Positions 41,184-49,297 of a stretch of DNA of 64,000 bases are shown here, piece by piece. The stretch covers positions 116,935 through 180,934 of the IMG/VR virus record IMGVR_UViG_3300008448_000004. One strand, written 5' to 3'. This DNA is from a virus. Position 1 is the stretch's first letter; each line of letters opens with the position of its first letter. Position numbers and translations under genes: made by a program. A model generated the notes under the pieces. The model was not told the DNA's origin. It made no database searches and worked only from the letters and a program-made list of their open reading frames with translations.

Positions 41184-41941
41184 TTCTTTATATTTAAAAA
41201 CGTTTTTATTTTCGAATCTAGTTCATCAAAAGCTGTAAAATCGTTCTGGTTTACTTTATCTATCATACCTTGAAACTCTCTCTCAAGAACTGTTTTTTGT
41301 TCTGGAGATAATTCTTGGTAATTTGGGTTGATTTTAAAGAACTGTTCTACTTTATCTGCAGAAAAGGTATCTGGTCCGCCATCTGGGTCATTGTTATTGA
41401 CAATGGCAAATTTGGAATCTCCAAAAGTTTGCTTATAATGGTCAATGTTATTAGTAACATCCTTCCAGCTGCGAAGCACGATAGACGGTTTTAAGCTTCT
41501 ATCTCTTAAAGTATTACGCCTTAAAGTTGTCATCGGAGAAGCATAAACCATCACCATCATTACATCGTATCCTGCATTCTCTAGTTCATTTTTCTTCTTA
41601 GTAGTTGTATTCTTACTACCTCCTGTAACGTCCATTATAACAGGTCTTCCTCTGAGAACAGCTTCTTTATAATCCTCTTTAGTCTTTATCTGAGCTTTTT
41701 GCATAGCTTTAGATGCTTGACTGAGCTGATCTGATGTGAATGCTCCTTGATTCATACTTCCACCGCCTATTTTTTCTAATTCTGGCTCGAAGTACTTATC
41801 TGGGTTTAGGACGTATTCTTGGAATTCAGATGGAATGTAGTTTTTAATAATAGTACTTTTACCGGATCCTGCCGGTCCTGCAAATAGTATAGCTCTTTTA
41901 TTTTTAGCTACCTCGTATAAAATGGTTCCGAGTTTTATCAT
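41180..41941 (-). CDS. Zeta-toxin/polynucleotide-kinase-like P-loop kinase with capsid-targeting leader
   Basis: A 253-residue protein with the leader MIKLGTILYE-V. It has Walker A AGPAGSGKST (21-30), then LNPDKYFEPEL, Asp104 in IMDVTGGSKNTT, and RRNTLRDRSL, the order found in zeta-toxin and polynucleotide-kinase relatives. Zeta kinases phosphorylate UDP-sugar precursors of the cell wall, while other members act on nucleic-acid ends; I cannot say which applies. It heads the packaged-type unit and has a TATTTATT element 16 bases upstream. Confidence 0.78.
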   Translation of the reverse strand: MIKLGTILYEVAKNKRAILFAGPAGSGKSTIIKNYIPSEFQEYVLNPDKYFEPELEKIGGGSMNQGAFTSDQLSQASKAMQKAQIKTKEDYKEAVLRGRPVIMDVTGGSKNTTTKKKNELENAGYDVMMVMVYASPMTTLRRNTLRDRSLKPSIVLRSWKDVTNNIDHYKQTFGDSKFAIVNNNDPDGGPDTFSADKVEQFFKINPNYQELSPEQKTVLEREFQGMIDKVNQNDFTAFDELDSKIKTFLNIKK

Positions 41942-41957
41942 AAGACAGTATTCTCAT

Positions 41958-41965
41958 AATAAATA
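41958..41965 (-). promoter_or_regulatory. TATTTATT element before the kinase and packaged-type operon
   Basis: The coding strand reads ACTATTTATTATGAG, 16 bases before the ATG at 41941, in the 25-base gap after the nuclease gene. It suggests late expression of the seven-gene block, as needed for packaging. Confidence 0.58.
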
Positions 41966-41966
41966 G

Positions 41967-42764
41967 TTAGTTCTCGAGCTTAATAACATTTGGTAGTAGT
42001 TCTGTTGCAGGAACTAATTCCTCATTTTCAAGTTCAAATAGTTTATAAGCTAATTTAAAAAGCTCAAAATCTTCAGCTAGAGTTTTACCGGATTCTTTTA
42101 ACTCCCATCCATCTCCTTGTAACTTTTTGCCTTGCTTGTCCGGTCCTCGCTTTGTGGATTTTAGCCAAAGTATTCCGCGTCTGTGTATCTCCATATTGTG
42201 TGTTTCGTTCCAAGCCGTCGCATAGGCTGCGGTTTGCAAATCGTAACTTCTATGTAAGCTATTGGAAGTTTTAATATCGATCAACCAATTTTCTTCCCCT
42301 ATTTGACATACTATATCTCCAGTACCTGCAAATTTATAAGCATCTGAGAATAAGTGGCATTCACTCGCAATCAAGACTGGTTTATGCGTGTTCCAAAAAT
42401 CAGCAAATTTACCAATCATTCTCCAAACATCCGTTGGATAGTTAATATGTCCGTTTTCATCAATCCATCTAATCTCTTCTCCTGATAGGTATCTCTCAAT
42501 AGCAGTGTGTACTTGAGTTCCTTCGTCTCCTGCTTTTCTCATTATGATGTCTGCGTTATGTCCGACATCTTTCATCCATGTCTCAAAAAATTTATTCTTA
42601 GGGAAGTAAGACAGTACGTAGGTTACGGATGGGTAAAATACTCCTGCGTCTCTTTGATAATACCTCTGGTCGTGCAGGGTTATTTGTTTGGCGTGAGGAC
42701 TTACCTCTACCACTCTTCTTACAGCCGGATGGTAGTAAGCGTTTTGTCCTTTTTGAATGCTCAT
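41967..42764 (-). CDS. RecB/Cas4-type PD-(D/E)XK nuclease
   Basis: A 265-residue protein with QVHTAIERYLSG (His86), FAGTGDIVCQI (Asp150), LIDIKTSN (Asp163, Lys165) and LQTAAYATAWNE (Gln177, Tyr181). His, Asp, Asp-x-Lys and Q-x-x-x-Y in this order are the active-site and specificity motifs of the RecB-like nuclease family, common in phage replication and recombination modules. It overlaps the primase gene by 4 bases, supporting a role in DNA metabolism. Confidence 0.88.
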   Translation of the reverse strand: MSIQKGQNAYYHPAVRRVVEVSPHAKQITLHDQRYYQRDAGVFYPSVTYVLSYFPKNKFFETWMKDVGHNADIIMRKAGDEGTQVHTAIERYLSGEEIRWIDENGHINYPTDVWRMIGKFADFWNTHKPVLIASECHLFSDAYKFAGTGDIVCQIGEENWLIDIKTSNSLHRSYDLQTAAYATAWNETHNMEIHRRGILWLKSTKRGPDKQGKKLQGDGWELKESGKTLAEDFELFKLAYKLFELENEELVPATELLPNVIKLEN

Positions 42765-43705
42765 GTTAATTGTAATTTTTTTGATAATATGGTTCGGAAG
42801 GTTAAGGGTGTAGCTTTATGAAGCTGTTGTGTAAATTTTGTAAATCCTAATTCACTAGGATCTTTATCTTCTAATTCAATTAAGTAAACTTCTTTACCTA
42901 GATCTAAGAGCTCTTGTGCGTACTTTAGCGTAAGTTTTAAAACATCGTTATCTAAAGCTAAGTAGACAGTCTTAACTTGTATTTCGTTTAGCTTGGCTTT
43001 TAAAGCAGTTGGTATTAACTTACCAAAAAGAGGAATAGCATTTCGTTTAGCTGCTATAGCATCGAAAGCTCCTTCGCAGAGTATTACCGGAACATTCCAG
43101 TTAATTAAATTTTCGAATCCGATAATCTCGTTTTTATTACAAATCGGAGCATCGTATTTTCGAGCAGGGTCTTTTTCAAAAGAACGAGCTATAAAGTAAT
43201 TTATAAGTCCGTCTTTACTGTAGGAAGGGATTATAATTTTATTAGCATATTTACCTTTTTCACAGTACCCTATATTATATTTACAGATATCTTCTAAAGT
43301 TATACCGCGGGATGTAATGTAGTGTATAGCCTGTCTGTAAGTGTGACTAGCTTCATTTTCCTTATACAGAGGTATAAACTCTCTAGGTAATGCTAGAATT
43401 CGTTTATCCGTTGATTTCTCTTGATTCTCCCCACTCTCTCCGCGGGTGTATGTCCTTAGTTCAAATAATTTTTCACTTGGAGCTTTTAGTCTTTTAAAGA
43501 GAGATTCAAGGCTTTTTCCTTTTATATCACACACCCAGCAATGCCAGGGATTTTCACCTTTGCCTGTTAGAGCGACATTAACTTCTAGTTTAGGTTTTCT
43601 ATGGTTACAGAAAGGACAGTGGTAGGCATAGTTGTCCTTAGAGGTTTTTTTACCTTTACCTAAAACAGTTTCAAGGAGTCCTATAAGCAGTCTCTTATTT
43701 TCCAT
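42761..43705 (-). CDS. DNA primase (T4 gp61/DnaG-type)
   Basis: A 314-residue protein with an N-terminal zinc finger (Cys30-Pro-Phe-Cys33 and HCWVC with Cys56/Cys59), a basic linker, and a TOPRIM core: VILCEGAFDAIAA with Glu211 and YLALDNDV with Asp252/Asp254, then LIELEDKDPSELG. It makes RNA primers for lagging-strand synthesis, working with a replicative helicase that is not in this window. Similar in size to T4 gp61 (342). It sits between the glycan cluster and the nuclease gene. Confidence 0.92.
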   Translation of the reverse strand: MENKRLLIGLLETVLGKGKKTSKDNYAYHCPFCNHRKPKLEVNVALTGKGENPWHCWVCDIKGKSLESLFKRLKAPSEKLFELRTYTRGESGENQEKSTDKRILALPREFIPLYKENEASHTYRQAIHYITSRGITLEDICKYNIGYCEKGKYANKIIIPSYSKDGLINYFIARSFEKDPARKYDAPICNKNEIIGFENLINWNVPVILCEGAFDAIAAKRNAIPLFGKLIPTALKAKLNEIQVKTVYLALDNDVLKLTLKYAQELLDLGKEVYLIELEDKDPSELGFTKFTQQLHKATPLTFRTILSKKLQLT

Positions 43706-43743
43706 TCTATAATATAACCATTTTATTTGCCAGAATCTACTCT

Positions 43744-45399
43744 TTAGTGTTCCTTACGTTCACCAGGACCGTAGTGGTCAAATCTGTGATGTTCTGTAGG
43801 ACTTGCTAGGAGTATTCCGGGTTTAATGTTACCTTTTATAATCTCTTGATGTACAAAGCTCATCCAAGTCTGTTCATAAGGGTATTGCCATTTTGTATCT
43901 AGAAAGACTTTCTTATTTCCTTCTTGACTCATTATCTGAGGCCAGTTACAGTAGTAAATCTCTCCATCAGCGTAGCTTAGGTTAGCATAGTTTTTAATGC
44001 TATTGAACTTAGTACGAGGAGCATTTTTAGATTGACCAGAGACGGGTAATGTGCAGTTGTTAGGCCATAGTTCTTCCCTAACGTGTTGAGGTACATTATA
44101 CCAGGACCATTGTGTGGAGTTATCTCCAAAAAATTCAGAGTAGTTAAACTTAAGGTAATCAAAATTTTCCTTCTTTGTTATCTCAACTACCTTGTTAAAG
44201 AGGTCTGTTATCTTCCTTTGAAACCCGTTTCTACATACAGCTTCAGATCCTTCATAGAATACCATATCGTCTTCGTAGAAGATACAGTACTTATAACTGG
44301 TTTGAGCAAAATGTTCTGCAATAAATTGTCTACCTCCGCAGATGCCTATATTATCTTTTTTAATTTCTTCAAAATCGTATTGATCGCAGAGCATTGAATA
44401 CTCTATATCTGTATCTTTATTAGTTGAATTGTTTAATAGGTATTTTTTTGTCTTAGCTAAAAAATTATTGTCATACTTACTAAACGATTCGCAGAGTTTT
44501 TCAAACTGTTTAGGAGAGTTATAGGTTATTACGTAGAGAGCAACTTCTCTATCATCGACAGCTGGTTTATATCCTTTTAGTTTTTCAAAGAAAGGCCATA
44601 CTAACCCGTTACCTTCCAGTTCAAACCTATGCACCATTTCTGGATATATATGGGAGATTATTGTGAAGATGCTTTCTTCGGTTCCCATAAGTCCTTCTTT
44701 CAAGCTAGTGCTAAGAAATCCGTAGTATACGCTACTTATTTCATTTAACACGTCTTTTCTTCCGCCAAAAAATCCACCTCTATTTACATACTCTACGTAA
44801 TCTGTTTGACAGTAGCGAGCAATCTGCTCTCTAGGAAAGCCATGAATCTCAGTTCCGCCGATGTACGGGTAAGATAAAAAAATAAAGTTACCGTGTATAT
44901 TACAGTAGTTAGGTAAATTATCGAATACTTTATCGTGGTAGAAGTACCCCGGATGTACGGTGCTTGTTATTCCTGCATCAATCCAGAAAAAATATTCTGA
45001 ATTGAAAGGATTAAAGAAGCTAGCGTCGTTTAGTAAGAACATCTTACTCATCACAACTGGGTTATACATCTCTAATGTAGCTTGGGGAGAATCTGCTAAC
45101 CATGCAGCTTGCTCAACCCATCCTGGTTTTTGACGGAGATTGTTTGTTATCTCAGTAAATTCAAACCAAGTTTTCATTTGATCTAAAGAGCGAACCATTA
45201 CGGTTGTGTTGTGCTTTTCTCGATGCTGCCATACAAACTCTTCATCTTCCGGTGCAACGAATATAAACATATTAGCATCAGTTCGCATAAGATCCGCGAA
45301 GCGCTGTAAGTAGTGGTCATAACCTCGTCTAAAGCCTTCACTAATTTCTCCCCTGCCTAAATTCCAGAGAGCTGTCACTATTGTAACTCTATTATTCAT
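43744..45399 (-). CDS. Two-domain glycosyltransferase (HtrL/YibB-like plus GT2-like)
   Basis: Start chosen at the ATG at 45399 (MNNRVTIVTALWNLGRGEI), giving 551 residues; it overlaps the previous stop by ATGA. The first about 300 residues match the HtrL/YibB type: TIVTALW, YFFWIDAGI, NRGGFFGGRKDVL. The C-terminal half starts VALYVITYNSPKQFEKL and has CIFYEDDMVF, typical of GT-A transferases with an acidic metal site. Cytoplasmic; likely adds sugars to a virion or host glycan. It is the last gene of the glycan cluster before primase. Confidence 0.78.
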   Translation of the reverse strand: MNNRVTIVTALWNLGRGEISEGFRRGYDHYLQRFADLMRTDANMFIFVAPEDEEFVWQHREKHNTTVMVRSLDQMKTWFEFTEITNNLRQKPGWVEQAAWLADSPQATLEMYNPVVMSKMFLLNDASFFNPFNSEYFFWIDAGITSTVHPGYFYHDKVFDNLPNYCNIHGNFIFLSYPYIGGTEIHGFPREQIARYCQTDYVEYVNRGGFFGGRKDVLNEISSVYYGFLSTSLKEGLMGTEESIFTIISHIYPEMVHRFELEGNGLVWPFFEKLKGYKPAVDDREVALYVITYNSPKQFEKLCESFSKYDNNFLAKTKKYLLNNSTNKDTDIEYSMLCDQYDFEEIKKDNIGICGGRQFIAEHFAQTSYKYCIFYEDDMVFYEGSEAVCRNGFQRKITDLFNKVVEITKKENFDYLKFNYSEFFGDNSTQWSWYNVPQHVREELWPNNCTLPVSGQSKNAPRTKFNSIKNYANLSYADGEIYYCNWPQIMSQEGNKKVFLDTKWQYPYEQTWMSFVHQEIIKGNIKPGILLASPTEHHRFDHYGPGERKEH

Positions 45400-46289
45400 A
45401 AAATTAAATTTCTCAATTTTGTCTTCCAATCTACGTGGTGTATATTATGTGCTATTCCATAGCTAAGATAAGAAGAATGAAAAGTATTGTAGGTTAATAT
45501 CTGATCGCAGTACTTAAACATAGCCATTTCTGCTGCGGTTTCTTGAGCATGCTCTATAAAATCTGAAACTGATCTTGTGTGAGCGTTTTTGTAACTGTAA
45601 CTGTAGTAAGACGGTATGTCGTGAGTAAAGCGATTTTGAAAAGTGTTAGGGTACTCCGCAGTTATTGTATCAACAAAAAGTCTATTATTAGAACAGATCA
45701 TTATGTCTTGTTCCATGTTTTCTACTATAAACTCTTTTATTTTCCGGATAGGTGCTATATATGCTGGTATTCTATTTAACTCTTCGTAGGTATTCCCTAT
45801 GTGTATATCCTGTATTCTGAAATGTACTCCTTTTATTTTAGTCTTATTATCTCGGAATAGTTCAACTTTATTCAGAACTTCCTGGCTTAGGAATTGCTTA
45901 GATGTATCGAAAAACCAATCGTATTTATGTTCTACTACAGTCTTACGGTAGAACCAAGAGTAGCTATATATCTGCGCTTGGTAGTTTTCTAACTCCGGTG
46001 TAATTTCCGATACGTAAATCCTAATAGAATTTTGAAGCTGTGGTAGTAATTTATACCTCTCAATTAATAGAGGTTCTTTTCCGTAAGAGGTATTTCCTTC
46101 AAAGCAGCTCTGGTCAAATAAACAGTCTAATGGTAGGTCTGAGGGGAAATACTGATTCAACACATCCCAGGTTACCTCTACTTCATAGCCAAGTGTTTTT
46201 AAGTCTTGATATATCTGGCAGCCAGAAAGCATACTGGTGTATTGATCGCCTATTCCTGAAATGCATTGTAGTACTATATATGCTTTCAT
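45396..46289 (-). CDS. Fucosyltransferase-like glycan enzyme (uncertain)
   Basis: Start chosen at 46289 (MKAYIVLQCISGIGDQYTSM), where TGATG couples it to the preceding gene; 297 residues. The N-terminal GIGDQYTSMLSGCQIYQDL resembles the Gly-rich donor loop of GT-B enzymes such as NodZ/GT11-like fucosyltransferases, and GVHFRIQDIH recalls their HxRRxD-type loop. The C-terminal YCDQILTYNTFHSSYLSYG fits their acceptor region (Ser near a Thr-Phe). The family is not certain. Position inside the cluster supports a role in glycan synthesis. Confidence 0.6.
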   Translation of the reverse strand: MKAYIVLQCISGIGDQYTSMLSGCQIYQDLKTLGYEVEVTWDVLNQYFPSDLPLDCLFDQSCFEGNTSYGKEPLLIERYKLLPQLQNSIRIYVSEITPELENYQAQIYSYSWFYRKTVVEHKYDWFFDTSKQFLSQEVLNKVELFRDNKTKIKGVHFRIQDIHIGNTYEELNRIPAYIAPIRKIKEFIVENMEQDIMICSNNRLFVDTITAEYPNTFQNRFTHDIPSYYSYSYKNAHTRSVSDFIEHAQETAAEMAMFKYCDQILTYNTFHSSYLSYGIAHNIHHVDWKTKLRNLIL

Positions 46290-47197
46290 CAGTTTTCTAA
46301 AATTTCTTCCCAAATACGAAAGATAGGTTTAGGTAGGCCTAGAGATGAATCCCATACTTTATAATGAAAAGTGTCTACATCAATACCGGTCTGGTGAGTT
46401 TCAAATACGTGTAGTTGTAATTTAGAAGGCTCTATTGTATCTGTAACATACTTCATTATAGCTTGTTCAAAACACAATATACCTGCTTCAATATGTTTAT
46501 TTACACCTTGTGTGAATAAGTCACAATACTCACGCACAACTTCTTTAGCACCGCCGAAAAATCCGGCGATTGGATAATTTCCCGGCTTAGGAGAATAGTC
46601 TTGGAAAGAATGATATCCATCTTGTGGATTAGTACCCACCAGTGTTACGAACTTCCCGTCAGATTTTTGGGTAAGTTTATCAAGCATTTCTCGATTAAAC
46701 ACCAACGTAAAGTTGTACTGTTTGTAAGGATGCTGGTGGAGATCTGGTGCGTCTTTATCGGGGCAATGTCTGTAGGGGAATATCTGATTTGATTGAAGTC
46801 CTGCATCAACCCAGTAAACATAGTCTACGTCGTCGGTACACTCTTCTTTCATCACATCAAACTTGCCCCACATAACTTCTGGCGGTCTTCCGCTTAAGCA
46901 GAATCTTTCTATTTCTTCCTGTGTTTTATTATCTTGTAGTCCTCTAATTTGTCTTGAGTATTTTATCTCTGAAAGCTCTTTTACTTTTATCTCTAGATTT
47001 GTAAGGTTGTACTCCTCCTTAATTGTCTGAAGCTCGTTTAGATTTCTGGCGTGAGTATAACATACTACCGGGTATTGAAATCCACGGCAATGGCTAATTA
47101 TAGAGCCTAGGTATCTAGATTTCCTTGCTGGCATAGCTCCGGTATATCCTTTCTCAACAATATCCATCCAGTATCCTGTTACTAGTTTTGTTCTCAT
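46289..47197 (-). CDS. HtrL/YibB-like glycosyltransferase
   Basis: A 302-residue protein starting MRTKLVTGYWMDIVEKGYTG, with YVYWVDAGLQSNQIFP and YPIAGFFGGAKEVV. The WVDAGL and GFFGG motifs are shared with the 551-residue protein encoded two genes downstream, so the two may be paralogues. The acidic WVDAG is probably the metal/donor site of a GT-A fold. It is coupled to the next gene through TGATG. Confidence 0.72.
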   Translation of the reverse strand: MRTKLVTGYWMDIVEKGYTGAMPARKSRYLGSIISHCRGFQYPVVCYTHARNLNELQTIKEEYNLTNLEIKVKELSEIKYSRQIRGLQDNKTQEEIERFCLSGRPPEVMWGKFDVMKEECTDDVDYVYWVDAGLQSNQIFPYRHCPDKDAPDLHQHPYKQYNFTLVFNREMLDKLTQKSDGKFVTLVGTNPQDGYHSFQDYSPKPGNYPIAGFFGGAKEVVREYCDLFTQGVNKHIEAGILCFEQAIMKYVTDTIEPSKLQLHVFETHQTGIDVDTFHYKVWDSSLGLPKPIFRIWEEILEN

Positions 47198-47201
47198 AAA
47201 T

Positions 47202-47993
47202 TTAAAATTTTATATACTTCGTATCATGATATTTAGGGTAAAAGTAAAAGCATTCTGTCAAAGGTACAAACATATGCCAGTTCCAATTCATCTTAGATTC
47301 TAGAGCGGCTACACCGATCTCAAATCCGTCGGGGTAATTTCTTATATTATTTGCAATACTATACCAAAGCATCGATTCCCACTTTTGTACAAAGAGTCTA
47401 AATTTCCAATTGTTTCTAAAGCCTAAAAACTGTTCATTAACTACATGAGCTTCATCCCAAATTTCATGTTCTAGAACATTATAGTCTCTTAATTTTTCTT
47501 CAAAAAAACAATTCTCTAATCCATTACTTTTGTAATTACCTATTTGAGCTGGTCTCTCAAAAGCTACGTCTATGTCCATAACTTCCAAGTTATTAAAAAA
47601 AGTAAAGAGTTTTTCCTCAGCAAAACCGTCGTGTAGTCCCCAATCTCCATCCGCAAAGATAATATATTCAAAAGGTATGCCTTTGTTTAAACAAGCTTTT
47701 AAAGCTAAAACTTTTAAATTTAAGTTAAAAGTAAAACCGTATCCTTCCATGTGCAGTGGAAATTGAGAACGAGCATTAAAGCTCTCTACGGTTGTTATGT
47801 CTAATTTCGGATATTTTTCTTTAAACTCCTCGTATGGTAATCCTACAATATCTGGAAGTTTTTTAAAATCTTCTTCGCAGGTTGTAATATTAAAGTATCC
47901 TTGTTGAGTTTTTTCGTGGATTGCTGTGTAAAAATCCAAACTCTTACTAAAGTATGGCTCTCCTACTGCTAAGGTAGTGAAGAAATAAGTCAT
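47202..47993 (-). CDS. GT-A-like glycosyltransferase
   Basis: A 263-residue protein with YIIFADGDWGLHDGFAEE, an Asp-Gly-Asp motif characteristic of metal-dependent GT-A glycosyltransferases, preceded by LNLKVLALKACLNKG as in the donor-binding helix. The C-terminus is rich in Trp/Tyr/Phe (MNWNWHMFVPLTECFYF). It overlaps the upstream gene by 4 bases. Donor sugar and acceptor cannot be read from the sequence. Confidence 0.65.
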   Translation of the reverse strand: MTYFFTTLAVGEPYFSKSLDFYTAIHEKTQQGYFNITTCEEDFKKLPDIVGLPYEEFKEKYPKLDITTVESFNARSQFPLHMEGYGFTFNLNLKVLALKACLNKGIPFEYIIFADGDWGLHDGFAEEKLFTFFNNLEVMDIDVAFERPAQIGNYKSNGLENCFFEEKLRDYNVLEHEIWDEAHVVNEQFLGFRNNWKFRLFVQKWESMLWYSIANNIRNYPDGFEIGVAALESKMNWNWHMFVPLTECFYFYPKYHDTKYIKF

Positions 47994-48682
47994 AGTAAAT
48001 GGGTTATTTTAATAGTATCGTCTCCGTAAGGACCGTTATCGTGTACAAAATAAGGATTTATATTCTTTAAAACAACTTCATTTCCTTCTATATTGACAAA
48101 TTCTTTAGCTTTATGAGTGCTAAAAAATAATTTATAGTTCTGATCCACTCCTATATCTTCTTTAAGTAAATATTGTATAGACCATATACTTTGATCTGTC
48201 ACTCTCTCAGGATAGTTCTGGTGTATTATATCTTCTAGATGGGCTACTATGCTATCAGTTGCACCTAAATAAAGGCCGCTGTTTAAGAATGCAGCAGGAC
48301 CGTATACTTCCTTGGTATTGTATAGATGTGTGTAACTGTTTATAGGCCACAGTTCTTTTTCTCCGCAAAACATAATAGACTTTCCAAAGGTGTGAAAAGT
48401 CTCTATAAGATCTTTTGGATCTCTGTAGAAATTAACATCCAAAGCATCCATGAATAGTAGGTATCTATATTTGCCCTGTATGTTTTCTTTAAGGTAAGGT
48501 AGCAGGTAATCTATTTTATATGCACATAGTTTCTCATAATATGAAGCATCTTCAGGCAAGCCACTAAAGCGAGCAATATGTACGTCTTCTTTGTCGTAGT
48601 ATTTTAAAGCATTCTCTAGAAAGATAGGCATCCTATCTTCCGGGTAATTAAAAAATACTGTGATAATTGCTAGTTCTTTCAT
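47990..48682 (-). CDS. PLOD-type (procollagen-like) glycosyltransferase
   Basis: A 230-residue protein with YRYLLFMDALDVNFYRDP (Asp-x-Asp metal site), PAAFLNSGLYLGATDSIV and TDQSIWSIQYLL, followed by FFVHDNG-like strands near the end. FMDALDV and NSGLYLG together are the hallmark of the glycosyltransferase domain of lysyl hydroxylase/PLOD and related bacterial and viral enzymes (also seen in giant viruses). These act on proteins or glycans. A protein-directed activity fits the repeat-protein hypothesis for this window but is not proven. Confidence 0.78.
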   Translation of the reverse strand: MKELAIITVFFNYPEDRMPIFLENALKYYDKEDVHIARFSGLPEDASYYEKLCAYKIDYLLPYLKENIQGKYRYLLFMDALDVNFYRDPKDLIETFHTFGKSIMFCGEKELWPINSYTHLYNTKEVYGPAAFLNSGLYLGATDSIVAHLEDIIHQNYPERVTDQSIWSIQYLLKEDIGVDQNYKLFFSTHKAKEFVNIEGNEVVLKNINPYFVHDNGPYGDDTIKITHLL

Positions 48683-49296
48683 TCTACAATAAAGTCTTTT
48701 CGTATGAATAAATAATCTTCATGTACTAACTCTCGTGTTTCCGGGTTAAAATTAGTCCCTAGTCTCTCTCTTTTTATAAAACCTAGTTCTTCCATATAAG
48801 AAGTAACTTCAGATCCTTGTGGAGCTCCTGTATTGTATTCTACTCTTGCTAATTCTAATATAACTCCTTTAGCTTGTTGTATAAGATTCTTACCGCCTTT
48901 TAGTATGTCTAGTTCAGATCCTTGAGTATCAATTTTAATTAAATCAAATACTTTATTCTGAAAAAGTATATCTAAAGTTGTAGTTGTTAAGGTGTGTTGT
49001 TTTATTTTATCTTCTGCAAAGAAATAAGTTTTCTCTCGATAAAAAGAATTCCCTGTACATCTAAATTGTAGAGTGCTGATAAAAAGGGTTGCTTCTTTTT
49101 CTACATCACTAACTGCTCCTAGATAATAATCAACTCCTAGAGACTGTAGTGCTTCTTCGCATTCGGGATTTGGTTCTATTAAATAGTAGTATGCGTCAGG
49201 GAAATACCCTACAGATTGTCCGTAGAACTCTCCTATATTAGCCCCAATATCAAGTATAGACATCGGTGTAAAGTAATATTTGACTGGTCCAACCAT
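48679..49296 (-). CDS. FkbM-family methyltransferase
   Basis: A 205-residue protein with SILDIGANIGEFYGQSVGYF (SAM motif I), YYLIEPNPECEEAL, and LIKIDTQGSELDILKGG, the invariant FkbM signature. FkbM enzymes O-methylate sugars or natural products, and here would finish a glycan. It shares 4 bases with the downstream PLOD-like gene. The start at 49296 gives a normal family length. Confidence 0.87.
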   Translation of the reverse strand: MVGPVKYYFTPMSILDIGANIGEFYGQSVGYFPDAYYYLIEPNPECEEALQSLGVDYYLGAVSDVEKEATLFISTLQFRCTGNSFYREKTYFFAEDKIKQHTLTTTTLDILFQNKVFDLIKIDTQGSELDILKGGKNLIQQAKGVILELARVEYNTGAPQGSEVTSYMEELGFIKRERLGTNFNPETRELVHEDYLFIRKDFIVE

Positions 49297-49297
49297 A

